NCBI GenBank assembly: GCA_017503735.1
Contig: JAFVSN010000004.1
Coordinates: forward strand, 83,995-147,994
Source: Lachnospiraceae bacterium
Lineage (GTDB): Bacteria; Bacillota; Clostridia; Lachnospirales; Lachnospiraceae
Direction: 5' to 3'
DNA length: 64,000 bases
Part shown: positions 35,002-43,067 of the stretch, piece by piece
How positions within the stretch are numbered: position 1 is the first letter of the stretch
Layout of the letters: every line of letters begins with the position of its first letter
The notes under the pieces: model-generated
The model's input: only the letters and a program-made list of their open reading frames with translations
Database searches by the model: none
What the model was told of the DNA's origin: nothing
Program-made: the position numbers and the translations under genes

Positions 35002-35361
35002 TTACTTATCAGCCTTATCGATAATCGCCAATAACTCATCTCTATCCTTCTTGGACAGCTTGTTCTTTCTCGTAAATGCAGCCACAAACATCGGAAGGGA
35101 ACCGCCAAACTTATCGTTTACCAACTCCGTACCAACCTTTGCCTTATAGTCATCTTCGCTCATTACAGAAGTAACCACGCTGTTTACATTCTGAAACAAA
35201 CCGTGCTCACAAAGTCTGCGAAGCATCGTATAGGTAGTAGACTTCTTCCAACCGAACTCCTCCGCACACAACTTAACCACTGCACCGGAACCGATTCCTT
35301 CTCTATCCCAAAGCAGCTTTGCCATCTTCATTTCCATTTCACCAATTCCAAAACGTTGCAT
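35002..35361 (-). CDS. BlaI/MecI/CopY-family repressor
   Basis: A 119-residue winged-helix repressor: GIGEMEMKMAKLLWDREGIGS at residues 5-25, the recognition region KKSTTYTMLRRLCEHGL (about 39-55), then a helical dimerisation domain. In the BlaI family, cleavage by an M56 peptidase inactivates the repressor; the M56 gene follows on the same strand. ATG 35361 has AGGAGG 6 bases upstream; the longer 22-codon extension lacks a site and overlaps the promoter. A CopY-like metal-responsive role is less likely without a Cys-rich C-terminus. Confidence 0.9.
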   Translation of the reverse strand: MQRFGIGEMEMKMAKLLWDREGIGSGAVVKLCAEEFGWKKSTTYTMLRRLCEHGLFQNVNSVVTSVMSEDDYKAKVGTELVNDKFGGSLPMFVAAFTRKNKLSKKDRDELLAIIDKADK

Positions 35362-35398
35362 AATATCCTCCTTTAGAAAACAACTTCCCACTACATTA

Positions 35399-35427
35399 AC
35401 AGTAACACAATTTACTTTTTTCGTCAA
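35399..35427 (-). promoter_or_regulatory. Promoter of the BlaI-type gene
   Basis: Minus strand TTGACG (35427-35422), 17-bp spacer, TACTGT (35404-35399), 38 bp before the ATG. TTACTGTTAATGTA around the -10 may be an operator, but I see no clear BlaI dyad. Confidence 0.6.
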
Positions 35428-35458
35428 TCCTCTATGGCGTATTTTTACAACCGAAATT

Positions 35459-36637
35459 TTAGTGGTGGAACAAACGAATTCCGGTGAAGCACATTACCAT
35501 GTTATGCTTGTCCGCTGCTTCGATCACAAGATCGTCTCTAACGGAACCGCCCGGCTCTGCAATATACTTAACGCCACTGCGGAATGCACGCTCAATGTTG
35601 TCGGAGAACGGGAAGAATGCGTCGGAACCGAGAGCTACGTCGGTCATGGTATCAAGCCAAGCACGCTTTTCTTCTCTGGTAAATACTTCCGGCTTCTCCT
35701 TAAAGATACGCTCCCAAGCACCGTCAGCCAATACATCCATGTAATCCTCACCGATGTAAAGATCAATTGCATTGTCGCGGTCTGCTCTGCCGATTTTATC
35801 TAAGAACGGAAGGTTCAATACCTTCGGGTTCTGGCGAAGATACCAGTTATCTGCCTTGCTGCCTGCAAGTCTGGTACAGTGAATTCTGGACTGCTGTCCC
35901 GCACCGATACCGATTGCCTGACCACCCTTTACATAGCACACGGAGTTGGACTGGGTGTACTTTAAGGTAATAAGGGAAATGATAAGGTCAATACGAGCAG
36001 ACTCCGGTAAATCCTTGTTTGCGGTAACGAAGTTGGAAAGGAGCTCATCGTCTACCTTTAACTCATTTCTGCCCTGCTCGAAGGTAATTCCGTAAACTTC
36101 CTTGCGCTCAAGCGGCTTCGGAACATAATTCGGGTCAATCTGAATTACGTTGTATCCGCCCTTCTTCTTCTCCTTTAAGATAGCGAGAGCCTCCGGAGTA
36201 TAGCCCGGAGCGATAACGCCGTCGGAAACCTCACGCTTAATGATGCGTGCGGTGCATTCGTCACAAACATCGGAAAGAGAAATAAAATCACCGAAGGAAG
36301 ACATACGGTCAGCACCTCTTGCTCTTGCATAAGCACTTGCCATCGGGGTAAGCTCTCCCATGTCATCTACCCAGTAAATCTTTCTCTCCACTTCGGTAAG
36401 CGGAAGACCTACTGCTGCACCGGCCGGGGAAACATGTTTAAAGGAAGTTGCAGCCGGAAGACCGGTTGCCTTCTTTAACTCGTTTACCAACTGCCAGCCG
36501 TTAAATGCATCTAAGAAATTGATATAGCCCGGTCTGCCGTTTAATACGGTAATCGGGAGTTCACTGCCGTCTTCCATGAAAATTCTGGACGGCTTCTGAT
36601 TCGGGTTACATCCGTACTTTAATTCGAATTCGTTCAT
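35459..36637 (-). CDS. purH: AICAR transformylase (stand-alone PurH transformylase domain)
   Basis: Formylates AICAR using 10-formyltetrahydrofolate in the next-to-last purine step. 392 residues containing only the transformylase part; the N-terminal IMP cyclohydrolase domain of usual bifunctional PurH is absent. Visible signatures are [11 protein letters not shown] near the start, [12 protein letters not shown] (Lys-His catalytic region, about residues 66-77), [22 protein letters not shown] (about 232-253) and the end [19 protein letters not shown]. The missing cyclohydrolase function is encoded 58 bp upstream. It starts at ATG with GGAGG upstream. Confidence 0.94.
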   Translation of the reverse strand: MNEFELKYGCNPNQKPSRIFMEDGSELPITVLNGRPGYINFLDAFNGWQLVNELKKATGLPAATSFKHVSPAGAAVGLPLTEVERKIYWVDDMGELTPMASAYARARGADRMSSFGDFISLSDVCDECTARIIKREVSDGVIAPGYTPEALAILKEKKKGGYNVIQIDPNYVPKPLERKEVYGITFEQGRNELKVDDELLSNFVTANKDLPESARIDLIISLITLKYTQSNSVCYVKGGQAIGIGAGQQSRIHCTRLAGSKADNWYLRQNPKVLNLPFLDKIGRADRDNAIDLYIGEDYMDVLADGAWERIFKEKPEVFTREEKRAWLDTMTDVALGSDAFFPFSDNIERAFRSGVKYIAEPGGSVRDDLVIEAADKHNMVMCFTGIRLFHH

Positions 36638-36695
36638 AATGTGCCTCCTGTCAATCTCTGCTTTCTTAAACTTTCTATCCTGTATTCGGAACGTC

Positions 36696-37409
36696 TTACT
36701 TGTTCTTATTTACAATTCTGGTTTCGGTAGTACCGGTTACGATATCAATGTAGCGAACAAACAAGGAAACCTTATTCTCTTCGTTTAAGTTCGTCCACAA
36801 AAGCTCGGTGTAAGCATCGATATCATCTACAGTATCCACAAGCTTCGGCTCACCCTCAAAGCTCGGAAGCGGATTACCGTCTCCCATGTAAGTATGGATA
36901 AAATGTCCCTCGCCCGCCTTCGGATCATTGTATGCAAAGTTGTAACGATGGCAGCTGCTCGGATCACCGTTGTTGCTCTTTAAGATAGACATTGCATAGT
37001 TATATGCACCGGCTCCCGTATGTAAAATACCGGAAATACGAGGAGTGTAGTTCGGAGCATCCGGCTCGAACTCTCTGGTACGAAGCGCCTGCTCAAAGGT
37101 CTGCTGCTTATCCATCAATTCATAGATGGTGTCGGTCTGGTCACCGTTGGTAACGATGGTCTTGTTGCCAAGAACGCGTACCGGAGCATAGATAATTAAG
37201 CTCGGATCACTTAATTTGCTCGGATCAAAGGCTTCCGTACGGATGCCGTCACCTTCGGTAACAAACACACGATTTCTGCTGTTCTCACTTCTACCCATGA
37301 TAAAATACGCGGTCACTGCATACTTTCCGTTCGGAGACTTACCGATAATAATACCTCTGCCCGGATAAGAATTGCTGCTCAGTTCCTTTTGAATGGATTT
37401 CATTTCCAT
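36696..37409 (-). CDS. PurO-type IMP cyclohydrolase
   Basis: A 237-residue homologue of the archaeal-type IMP cyclohydrolase family (PF07826): residues 11-45 [29 protein letters not shown], the central [19 protein letters not shown] region and the later [25 protein letters not shown]. It should close FAICAR to IMP, the last step of purine synthesis. Together with the downstream transformylase it replaces bifunctional PurH. The gap of 58 bp and shared strand indicate an operon. AGAGG precedes the ATG. The match is by recognition of the family's sequence pattern. Confidence 0.88.
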   Translation of the reverse strand: MEMKSIQKELSSNSYPGRGIIIGKSPNGKYAVTAYFIMGRSENSRNRVFVTEGDGIRTEAFDPSKLSDPSLIIYAPVRVLGNKTIVTNGDQTDTIYELMDKQQTFEQALRTREFEPDAPNYTPRISGILHTGAGAYNYAMSILKSNNGDPSSCHRYNFAYNDPKAGEGHFIHTYMGDGNPLPSFEGEPKLVDTVDDIDAYTELLWTNLNEENKVSLFVRYIDIVTGTTETRIVNKNK

Positions 37410-37526
37410 AACGTTACCTCTTTCCCCGCCTTCCGGCGTTATGTTATCAAAAAACTACTCTTATCATACCATTTCTTTTTCGTTTCGGCAATGTCCCTTT
37501 TCCAATTTTCTTAAAAATTTTGCATG

Positions 37527-37578
37527 AAAAAAACTTGCACAGCTTATTAGTATCACTAATAAATCATGCAAGTTTTTA
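37527..37578 (-). terminator. Terminator of the pfl operon
   Basis: AAAAACTTGCA pairs with TGCAAGTTTTT, with an inner TTATTAG/CTAATAA stem. The minus strand ends in seven Ts. It lies just after pflA. Confidence 0.88.
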
Positions 37579-37586
37579 ATGAATCT

Positions 37587-38408
37587 TTATTTTTTCATTT
37601 CGCGGCTGCGATAATTTCGTATTCCCTGTAAAATCAATTGCCGCTTTTGTTTTGCAAGCTCCACATCCATTTCCGGTACCCCTTCCAACCGGTAGTGAAT
37701 TCCCAGTTCCTTGTATTTGGAAGATCCCATCGTATGATACGGCAATACTTCTACTGCCTGCAAATTGGAAAACCTGCCGATGTATTCTCCCAGACGAATC
37801 AACTCTTCTTCCTCGTCGGTATATCCCGGAACCGCCACTCTGCGAACCCAGACCGGAACATTTCTTTCCTCTAAAAACTCCAAGAACGCAAACACCGCTT
37901 CATTGGAATGGCCGGTCAGACTACGATGGACTTCCGTATCCATGTGCTTGATATCCAGCAACACCAAATCCGTCACAGCCAAAAGATCTTCAAACTCCTT
38001 TAGCGACATTCCTGCACCGTAGTTTCTGATTTCTTCATGGATTCCGTTCTGCGCTTTTTCCCATCCGTTTGAATTTTTCCGAAAAGAAAACAAAATACCG
38101 GAGGTATCCAGGCAGGTAGAAATACCCTTCTTCTTTGCCTTTTGAAACAATTCCGTTACAAAATCCGACTGAGAAAGCGGTTCTCCTCCGGAGACCGTAA
38201 TTCCGCCGTTTCTGTAATAGGTTTGATTCCGAAGAAACTTCTCAATCAGCTCTTCGGAAGACATCAAAGTCCCCCGTTTCTCTGCCCAGGTATCCGGGTT
38301 ATGACAGTAAGCACACCGCATCGGACACCCTTGCAGAAAAATAACCATCCGGAGCCCCGGACCGTCTACCGTTCCGAAACTTTCCACAGAATGAATCCAT
38401 CCCTGCAT
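37587..38408 (-). CDS. pflA: Pyruvate formate-lyase activating enzyme
   Basis: Radical-SAM glycyl-radical activase of 273 residues that abstracts the glycyl hydrogen of pyruvate formate-lyase. The 4Fe-4S motif CxxxCxxC is GCPMRCAYCHNPDTW (Cys near residues 29-36), followed by TVSGGEPLSQ. Its ATG overlaps the stop of the glycyl-radical gene (TAATG), so translation is coupled. A stretch of about 35 residues in the middle (around SFRKNSNGWEKAQNGIHEEI) looks longer than in typical PflA. Conserved order pflB, glycyl-radical gene, pflA on one strand. Confidence 0.94.
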   Translation of the reverse strand: MQGWIHSVESFGTVDGPGLRMVIFLQGCPMRCAYCHNPDTWAEKRGTLMSSEELIEKFLRNQTYYRNGGITVSGGEPLSQSDFVTELFQKAKKKGISTCLDTSGILFSFRKNSNGWEKAQNGIHEEIRNYGAGMSLKEFEDLLAVTDLVLLDIKHMDTEVHRSLTGHSNEAVFAFLEFLEERNVPVWVRRVAVPGYTDEEEELIRLGEYIGRFSNLQAVEVLPYHTMGSSKYKELGIHYRLEGVPEMDVELAKQKRQLILQGIRNYRSREMKK

Positions 38409-38650
38409 TAAATCACCTCATGGAAGGTACGAGAAATCACCTCGTCCTGCTGTTCTTTTGTAAGCTTATTAAAGTTTACCGCATAGCCGGACACACGTAC
38501 CGTAAGCTGTGGGTACTGTTCCGGATGCTTCTGTGCATCCAAAAGCATTTCGCGGTTTAACACATTCACATTTAAATGATGACCGCCTTGCTCTACGTAT
38601 CCGTCCAATAACGCTACCAAATTATCGATTTGATTCAAATCTGCTGCCAT
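38408..38650 (-). CDS. grcA: Free-standing glycyl-radical domain of pyruvate formate-lyase (GrcA-like)
   Basis: An 80-residue protein that equals the C-terminal end of pyruvate formate-lyase: [20 protein letters not shown] then [12 protein letters not shown], with Gly55 as the expected radical site. Its start, ATG 38650, has GAAAGGGGC about 7 bases upstream and lies 14 bp after the stop of the large subunit gene. E. coli GrcA is a comparable free subunit, but there it repairs a full-length enzyme; here the large subunit lacks this domain, so the small protein is presumably essential. It overlaps pflA by one base. Confidence 0.88.
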   Translation of the reverse strand: MAADLNQIDNLVALLDGYVEQGGHHLNVNVLNREMLLDAQKHPEQYPQLTVRVSGYAVNFNKLTKEQQDEVISRTFHEVI

Positions 38651-38664
38651 AGGTCTGCCCCTTT

Positions 38665-40761
38665 CTATTCTGAGGTGCCGTAGTCCGGTTCTGCCGGCTG
38701 ACACGCCGGACCGCAACACCCCTCACCAAGTTCCAGTGCCAAATCACCGGAAAGCACAACACTTTCTTTACCAAGTGCTCCCGGAATTACCGTAAAGGTA
38801 TTGGAAATGCCGTCCTGCGCATCCCGGAACGGAAGCTTAGATACAGACGCCAAAGATGCAATCGCACCGAGCTTGTCTCTTCCGTGCATCGGATTTGCTC
38901 CCGGTGCAAACGGTTCTCCTGCTTTTCTTCCGTCCGGTGTAGAACCGGTATTCTTACCGTACACTACATTAGACGTAATGGTAAGAATGGAAGTGGTCGG
39001 AATACCACCGCGATAAGTGTGGTTTCCCTTAATATACTGCATAAACGTGTGAACTACTTCTCTTGCGATTTCATCCACGCGGTCATCATCGTTTCCGTAC
39101 TTCGGGAAATCACCTTCCACTTCATAATCCACCGCAATACCGTCGGCATCACGGATTACCTTTACTTTTGCATACTTAATTGCAGAGAGGGAGTCTGCCA
39201 CAACGGAAAGTCCCGCAATACCGGTAGCAAACCAACGGGTCACTTTCTTATCATGAAGCGCCATCTGCAATTTTTCATAACAATACTTGTCATGCATAAA
39301 GTGAATAATATTTAAGGTGTTCACATATACACGGGCAAGCCATTTCATCATCTCGTTGTACTTATGCATTACCTCGTCGTAATCCAAATACTCGGAAGTA
39401 ATCGGTCGATATTCCGGTGCTACCTGCTTTTTCGTAATCTCGTCCACACCACCGTTGATGGCATAAAGCAGACACTTTGCAAGGTTTGCTCTTGCTCCGA
39501 AGAACTGCATTTCCTTTCCGACACGCATGGAGGACACACAACATGCAATCGCGTAATCGTCGCCGTGGGTTACACGCATCAAATCGTCATTCTCGTACTG
39601 AACCGAAGAAGACTCAATGGAAACCTTTGCGCAGAACCGCTTAAATGCCTGCGGAAGTCTGGTGGACCAAAGCACGGTCATATTCGGTTCCGGTGCCGCC
39701 CCCAGATTCTGTAACGTATGCAGATAACGGAAAGACATCTTTGTTACAAGCGGTCTTCCGTCGATTCCGATACCGCCGATGGACTCCGTCACCCAGGTCG
39801 GGTCGCCGGAGAACAATGCATTGTATTCCGGTGTTCTTGCAAACTTCACCAGACGAAGTTTCATAATGAAATGGTCTACCATTTCCTGTATTTCATCTTC
39901 TGTAAAGGTTCCTTCCGCAAGGTCACGCTGTGCATAGATATCAAGAAACGTGGAGGTTCTTCCGAGAGACATCGCCGCACCGTTCTGTTCCTTTACCGCA
40001 GCAAGATAGCCGAAATACAACCACTGGATTGCCTCCTGTACATTCTTTGCCGGTCTTCCGATATCAAAACCGTAAATCTCACCAAGTTTTTTCAAATCCT
40101 TTAGGGCACGAATCTGCTCGGACAGTTCTTCACGGTCACGAATTACGTCGGAATACATAATCGTACGGGTGGAATTCTTCTGATCTTCCTTATCTTCAAT
40201 CAAACGATCTACACCGTAAAGTGCCACACGTCTGTAATCGCCGATGATCCGTCCTCTGCCGTAAGCATCCGGAAGTCCCGTGATAATATGACTGGAACGG
40301 CATGCACGCATCTCCGGGGTATACGCATCAAATACACCCGCATTATGGGTTTTACGATGTATGGTAAAAAACTCTTCCACCTGCGGGTCAAGGGTATAAC
40401 CGTTGTCGCTGCAAGCCTTTGCCGCCATACGGATTCCGCCGTACGGTTGCAAAGAACGCTTAAACGGCTTGTCCGTCTGAAATCCTACAATTTTTTCTTT
40501 CTCTTTATCTAAATAGCCCGGACCATGGGAAGTAATGGTTGAAATCACGCTGGTGTCCATCTCCAGCACACCACCGGCTTCCAGCTCTTTCTTCGACAAC
40601 TCCAGTACCTGTTCCCAAAGTGCCTTTGTCGCCTCCGTCGGCCCTGCCAGAAAGGATTCATCACCTTCGTAAGAATCGTAATTTTTTTGAATGAAGTCTC
40701 TTGTGTTTATTTCCCGTTCCCAAACACCTGATTTAAAACTTCTCCATTCTTCGCGCATCAT
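38665..40761 (-). CDS. pflB: Pyruvate formate-lyase catalytic subunit lacking the glycyl-radical domain
   Basis: Converts pyruvate and CoA to acetyl-CoA and formate under anaerobic conditions. The 698 residues carry the catalytic Cys407-Cys408 (IACCVSSM) and the usual large barrel, but the family normally continues about 60 residues further to a glycyl radical. Here the sequence leaves the PFL pattern after [12 protein letters not shown] and ends in a Cys-rich tail (GCCGPAC at about residues 681-687). The glycyl-radical domain is encoded next as a separate gene. The frame is different and about 34 residues longer, so a simple frameshift does not explain it. AAAGGAGAG precedes the ATG. Confidence 0.92.
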   Translation of the reverse strand: MMREEWRSFKSGVWEREINTRDFIQKNYDSYEGDESFLAGPTEATKALWEQVLELSKKELEAGGVLEMDTSVISTITSHGPGYLDKEKEKIVGFQTDKPFKRSLQPYGGIRMAAKACSDNGYTLDPQVEEFFTIHRKTHNAGVFDAYTPEMRACRSSHIITGLPDAYGRGRIIGDYRRVALYGVDRLIEDKEDQKNSTRTIMYSDVIRDREELSEQIRALKDLKKLGEIYGFDIGRPAKNVQEAIQWLYFGYLAAVKEQNGAAMSLGRTSTFLDIYAQRDLAEGTFTEDEIQEMVDHFIMKLRLVKFARTPEYNALFSGDPTWVTESIGGIGIDGRPLVTKMSFRYLHTLQNLGAAPEPNMTVLWSTRLPQAFKRFCAKVSIESSSVQYENDDLMRVTHGDDYAIACCVSSMRVGKEMQFFGARANLAKCLLYAINGGVDEITKKQVAPEYRPITSEYLDYDEVMHKYNEMMKWLARVYVNTLNIIHFMHDKYCYEKLQMALHDKKVTRWFATGIAGLSVVADSLSAIKYAKVKVIRDADGIAVDYEVEGDFPKYGNDDDRVDEIAREVVHTFMQYIKGNHTYRGGIPTTSILTITSNVVYGKNTGSTPDGRKAGEPFAPGANPMHGRDKLGAIASLASVSKLPFRDAQDGISNTFTVIPGALGKESVVLSGDLALELGEGCCGPACQPAEPDYGTSE

Positions 40762-40814
40762 TCTGCTCTCCTTTCCTGTGCTTTGCCTGCGTTATCACTT
40801 CTTAACGCGACTCT

Positions 40815-40843
40815 ACTATACACCATTTCCAAACAAAAAGCAA
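40815..40843 (-). promoter_or_regulatory. Promoter of the pfl operon
   Basis: Minus strand TTGCTT (40843-40838), 17-bp spacer, TATAGT (40820-40815), about 55 bp before the pflB ATG. Confidence 0.65.
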
Positions 40844-40875
40844 TCATTCTGATTGAAAAAAACATCGAATTTTGC

Positions 40876-40893
40876 TGGTTAAAATGTTAACAT
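40876..40893. promoter_or_regulatory. Candidate Rex redox operator upstream of pflB
   Basis: TGGTTAA-AATG-TTAACAT, a 7+4+7 palindrome (perfect inner GTTAA/TTAAC) close to the clostridial Rex pattern TTGTTAA-N4-TTAACAA. It lies 32 bp upstream of the pflB -35 box and overlaps the end of the gene behind it. NADH-responsive control of fermentation is the expected role if it is real. Confidence 0.5.
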
Positions 40894-41444
40894 TATCTTC
40901 TCTTTCCAAGCAGTTCCATACGGATGTAGGAAAAGGTTGCTTCTTCCCCTTCCTCTGCCAACATGACCAAAAGTTTTTCCAACAACGCCACGGTTTCCGG
41001 ATGCATGAGATACTTTCCTTCTCCTCTCCTATAATAAGCCAACGGATCTTTTTGTGTATACCTTTCTTTGTTGTACACTTTACTGGCTGCTACCCGGTCA
41101 CAAAACATTTCCAACACATAGGGGAGAGGCATTTTCATACCTGCAAGTTCACATTCCGCATCCTTCTTATAATCAATCCAGTACTCGTAGTGATGTTTGT
41201 TGCGCCCCTTGTGATGCATCCAGGCCGTTGCCACTCCTTCTACCTCACGTTGAATATTATTGGGACTCACATTCCCACGGAAATATTTTACACCCACAAA
41301 AAACTCAGCCGGAGAATACTTTGACAAATCATGAAGCAGTCCTCGTTTATACAATCCCAACTTAAAACAGTGTTTCATCACCATACGCTTATGTTTATTG
41401 ATGGTATGAAGATGTCCGAAAAAACGCTGCATCACGTTTGCCAT
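40893..41444 (-). CDS. DUF5662-family protein (HD-like)
   Basis: A 183-residue cytoplasmic protein I place in the DUF5662 family: GLLHDLSKYSPAEFF at about residues 34-48, then ATAWMHHKGRNKHHYEYWIDY (73-93). The spaced His/Asp residues look like a metal-binding HD-type site, but no activity is established. The ATG has GAGG about 9 bases upstream. It is a single gene, and its 3' end carries a candidate Rex operator for the divergent side of the pfl operon. Confidence 0.8.
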   Translation of the reverse strand: MANVMQRFFGHLHTINKHKRMVMKHCFKLGLYKRGLLHDLSKYSPAEFFVGVKYFRGNVSPNNIQREVEGVATAWMHHKGRNKHHYEYWIDYKKDAECELAGMKMPLPYVLEMFCDRVAASKVYNKERYTQKDPLAYYRRGEGKYLMHPETVALLEKLLVMLAEEGEEATFSYIRMELLGKRR

Positions 41445-41648
41445 GGTAGTATCCTCTCATTTCCGAAAAAAATTCTGTTCTTATCTTAAGTTTATGAGTT
41501 TCCGTATCACTTGTCAATCACAGAAAAAAAAGATGGCAAATTCCACAAAGTATGATATACTATTCCCTGTGGCAATTTGCCTTTTGCACAAGACACTCCG
41601 CTTCCGGAGGTCTGCCTATATTTTGTTTTTCAATCCAAGGAGGATATT

Positions 41649-41834
41649 ATGAGTACACAATACAGTTGCGATACCTGCAGCAATTTCCGTTACGATGACG
41701 ATTACGAAGAATATGTATGCATGGCAGGCGGCATGGACGAGGATGATTATTCCCGTTTAATGTCCGGCACCGTAAGAGAGTGCCCGTACTACCACTTTGA
41801 CAATGAATACGATATCGTAAAGAAACAGATGTAA
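41649..41834 (+). CDS. DUF6472-family small Cys-rich protein
   Basis: A 61-residue protein, common in Lachnospiraceae, with four Cys as CDTC near the N-terminus, C in YVCMAGG, and C in ECPYYHF, then IVKKQM at the end. The spacing suggests a small metal-binding knot. Its function is unknown. ATG 41649 has AAGGAGG 6 bases upstream; the 24 in-frame codons above it are not expected to be translated. Confidence 0.85.
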   Translation: MSTQYSCDTCSNFRYDDDYEEYVCMAGGMDEDDYSRLMSGTVRECPYYHFDNEYDIVKKQM

Positions 41835-41866
41835 AACTTGCCACGCAGTAAAAAAAATGACACTTT

Positions 41867-42427
41867 CTATTTATACTCTCTATTTATCAGCGCACTGCAT
41901 ATCTCCGTCTGTATCACAGGAACCGTCAATCCTCTGATTATTTTACTTATCATTTTCTCTTTTCTTTGCAAATTTCCTTTTGCCAAACGATAGTCCCGCA
42001 CGATTTTCATCAGTTCGTTTCGCCAAAGAAGATACAACTTTTCTTCCGTGTTATCTTTTAATGCCATAGATGCACCGCGGACCAGTTCCATCACGTAGGT
42101 TCCGTCCTCGTTTTCATAGACTTCATAGATACCCCAATGTGCCGGTACGGTACGCAGAGCTTCTTCCACATGGTAAGTTCCTACCACAAGGTAGTTGGTA
42201 TCAAAGAATTTTTCGTAATCCCGTATCTGTCGTTCCAAGCGCACAAAGGAATCCCGGTCACTTTTGATTTCCAATCCGATGAGTTTTGTTTTTGTTACCA
42301 AAAGCATGTCGGCACGGCTGTCTCCCATGGAAAATTCTTCTAATATACGGTTTTCATCTTTACTACGGGAGAAACTTTCGTAGATTATTTTCCGAATATC
42401 TTTGTCGTTTAGTTTATAGTCTTCCAT
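41867..42427 (-). CDS. Sce7726-like PD-(D/E)XK family protein
   Basis: A 186-residue protein resembling the sce7726 group: GDSRADMLLVTKTKLIGLEIKSDRDSF (about residues 35-61) has the D...ExK core of PD-(D/E)XK nucleases, and QIRDYEKFFDTNYLVVGTYH follows. Proteins of this group occur in mobile or defence-like contexts, but the function is unproven. Nothing of that kind surrounds it except a toxin-antitoxin pair just upstream on the same strand. GAGGCGGTGA precedes the ATG. Confidence 0.72.
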   Translation of the reverse strand: MEDYKLNDKDIRKIIYESFSRSKDENRILEEFSMGDSRADMLLVTKTKLIGLEIKSDRDSFVRLERQIRDYEKFFDTNYLVVGTYHVEEALRTVPAHWGIYEVYENEDGTYVMELVRGASMALKDNTEEKLYLLWRNELMKIVRDYRLAKGNLQRKEKMISKIIRGLTVPVIQTEICSALINREYK

Positions 42428-42500
42428 AGTGCGCCGTCACCGCCTCTCTCTTGTAAATAATATTTCTCCCATGTTTTCAATATATCAATCTACACAAGAA

Positions 42501-42532
42501 AAGTCAAAAGCCCCGGTATAAACGCCGAGGCT
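42501..42532 (-). terminator. Terminator of the BrnT/antitoxin pair
   Basis: AGCCCCGG pairs with CCGAGGCT (one wobble on the minus strand), followed by TTTGACTTTTC. Weak U-tract. Confidence 0.5.
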
Positions 42533-42554
42533 CACTGGACCCTTAATAAAACTA

Positions 42555-42737
42555 TTAGGCATTAATCTTCTTTCGATTTCTCTTCACAACAGCACACTGA
42601 AAGGCTTTTACCATTGCATCGGAAAGTTCCTCGCAATCCTCATCAAAAACAATCGGTACTTTCTTTGCTTCTTCTACTTCTCTAAGCTGTTCTTCCGTAG
42701 GTTTTTGGCCCCTTTTAATAGTAAAGGTCTTGATCAT
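42555..42737 (-). CDS. BrnT-associated antitoxin (BrnA-like position)
   Basis: A 60-residue protein starting MIKTFTIKRGQKPTEEQLREVEEAKK, with a charged helix and a basic C-terminus (VKRNRKKINA). Its start lies inside the end of the BrnT-type gene (23-bp overlap), after AAAGGAGG. The position and size fit the antitoxin that usually follows brnT, but it lacks an evident ribbon-helix-helix motif, so the BrnA label is by context. The overlap suggests tight coupling of the two products. Confidence 0.72.
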   Translation of the reverse strand: MIKTFTIKRGQKPTEEQLREVEEAKKVPIVFDEDCEELSDAMVKAFQCAVVKRNRKKINA

Positions 42738-42993
42738 AATAAAGCCTCCTTTCCTTCTCTGTTGCAAGTCTTGCGGATATTAAACGTATTACTTCACGTC
42801 TTTCAGTAAATACCACAAACAAAATATCTCCTACTTTCCCAATTGCTATATATCGATCTTCTTCCGTACTATGCTCAAAATCAAACATCTCAATATAATC
42901 CGGGTCATCAAAAACATGTGCCGCCGTTTCAAAAGAAATCCGATGCTTTACTTTGTTAATACTATTTTTCTCTTCATCCCACTCAAATATCAC
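42715..42993 (-). CDS. brnT: BrnT-family ribonuclease toxin
   Basis: A 92-residue protein matching the BrnT family throughout: FEWDEEKNSINKVKHRISFETAAHVFDD at residues 3-30, then EEDRYIAIGKVGDILFVVFTERREVIRLISAR. BrnT is a RelE-like ribonuclease kept in check by a cognate antitoxin that also represses the operon. The antitoxin gene overlaps its 3' end. The ATG has AGGGAGGTATAG 6-7 bases upstream. Confidence 0.92.
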   Translation of the reverse strand: MIFEWDEEKNSINKVKHRISFETAAHVFDDPDYIEMFDFEHSTEEDRYIAIGKVGDILFVVFTERREVIRLISARLATEKERRLYYDQDLYY

Positions 42994-43067
42994 ATTCTAT
43001 ACCTCCCTTTTTCGCATACAAAGCTTTCCCTATCATTATTATACCTTACATTTCTTCTTTTGGAAAG

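Noticed and set aside
38651-38719. ATG 38719 as the start of the glycyl-radical gene
   Set aside because: It lies inside pflB in another frame without a site; ATG 38650 has GAAAGGGG at the right distance and begins the conserved sequence.
38408-40761. Explaining the split pyruvate formate-lyase as a simple frameshift
   Set aside because: The junction carries about 34 extra residues plus a new ribosome site, so one indel cannot rejoin the parts.
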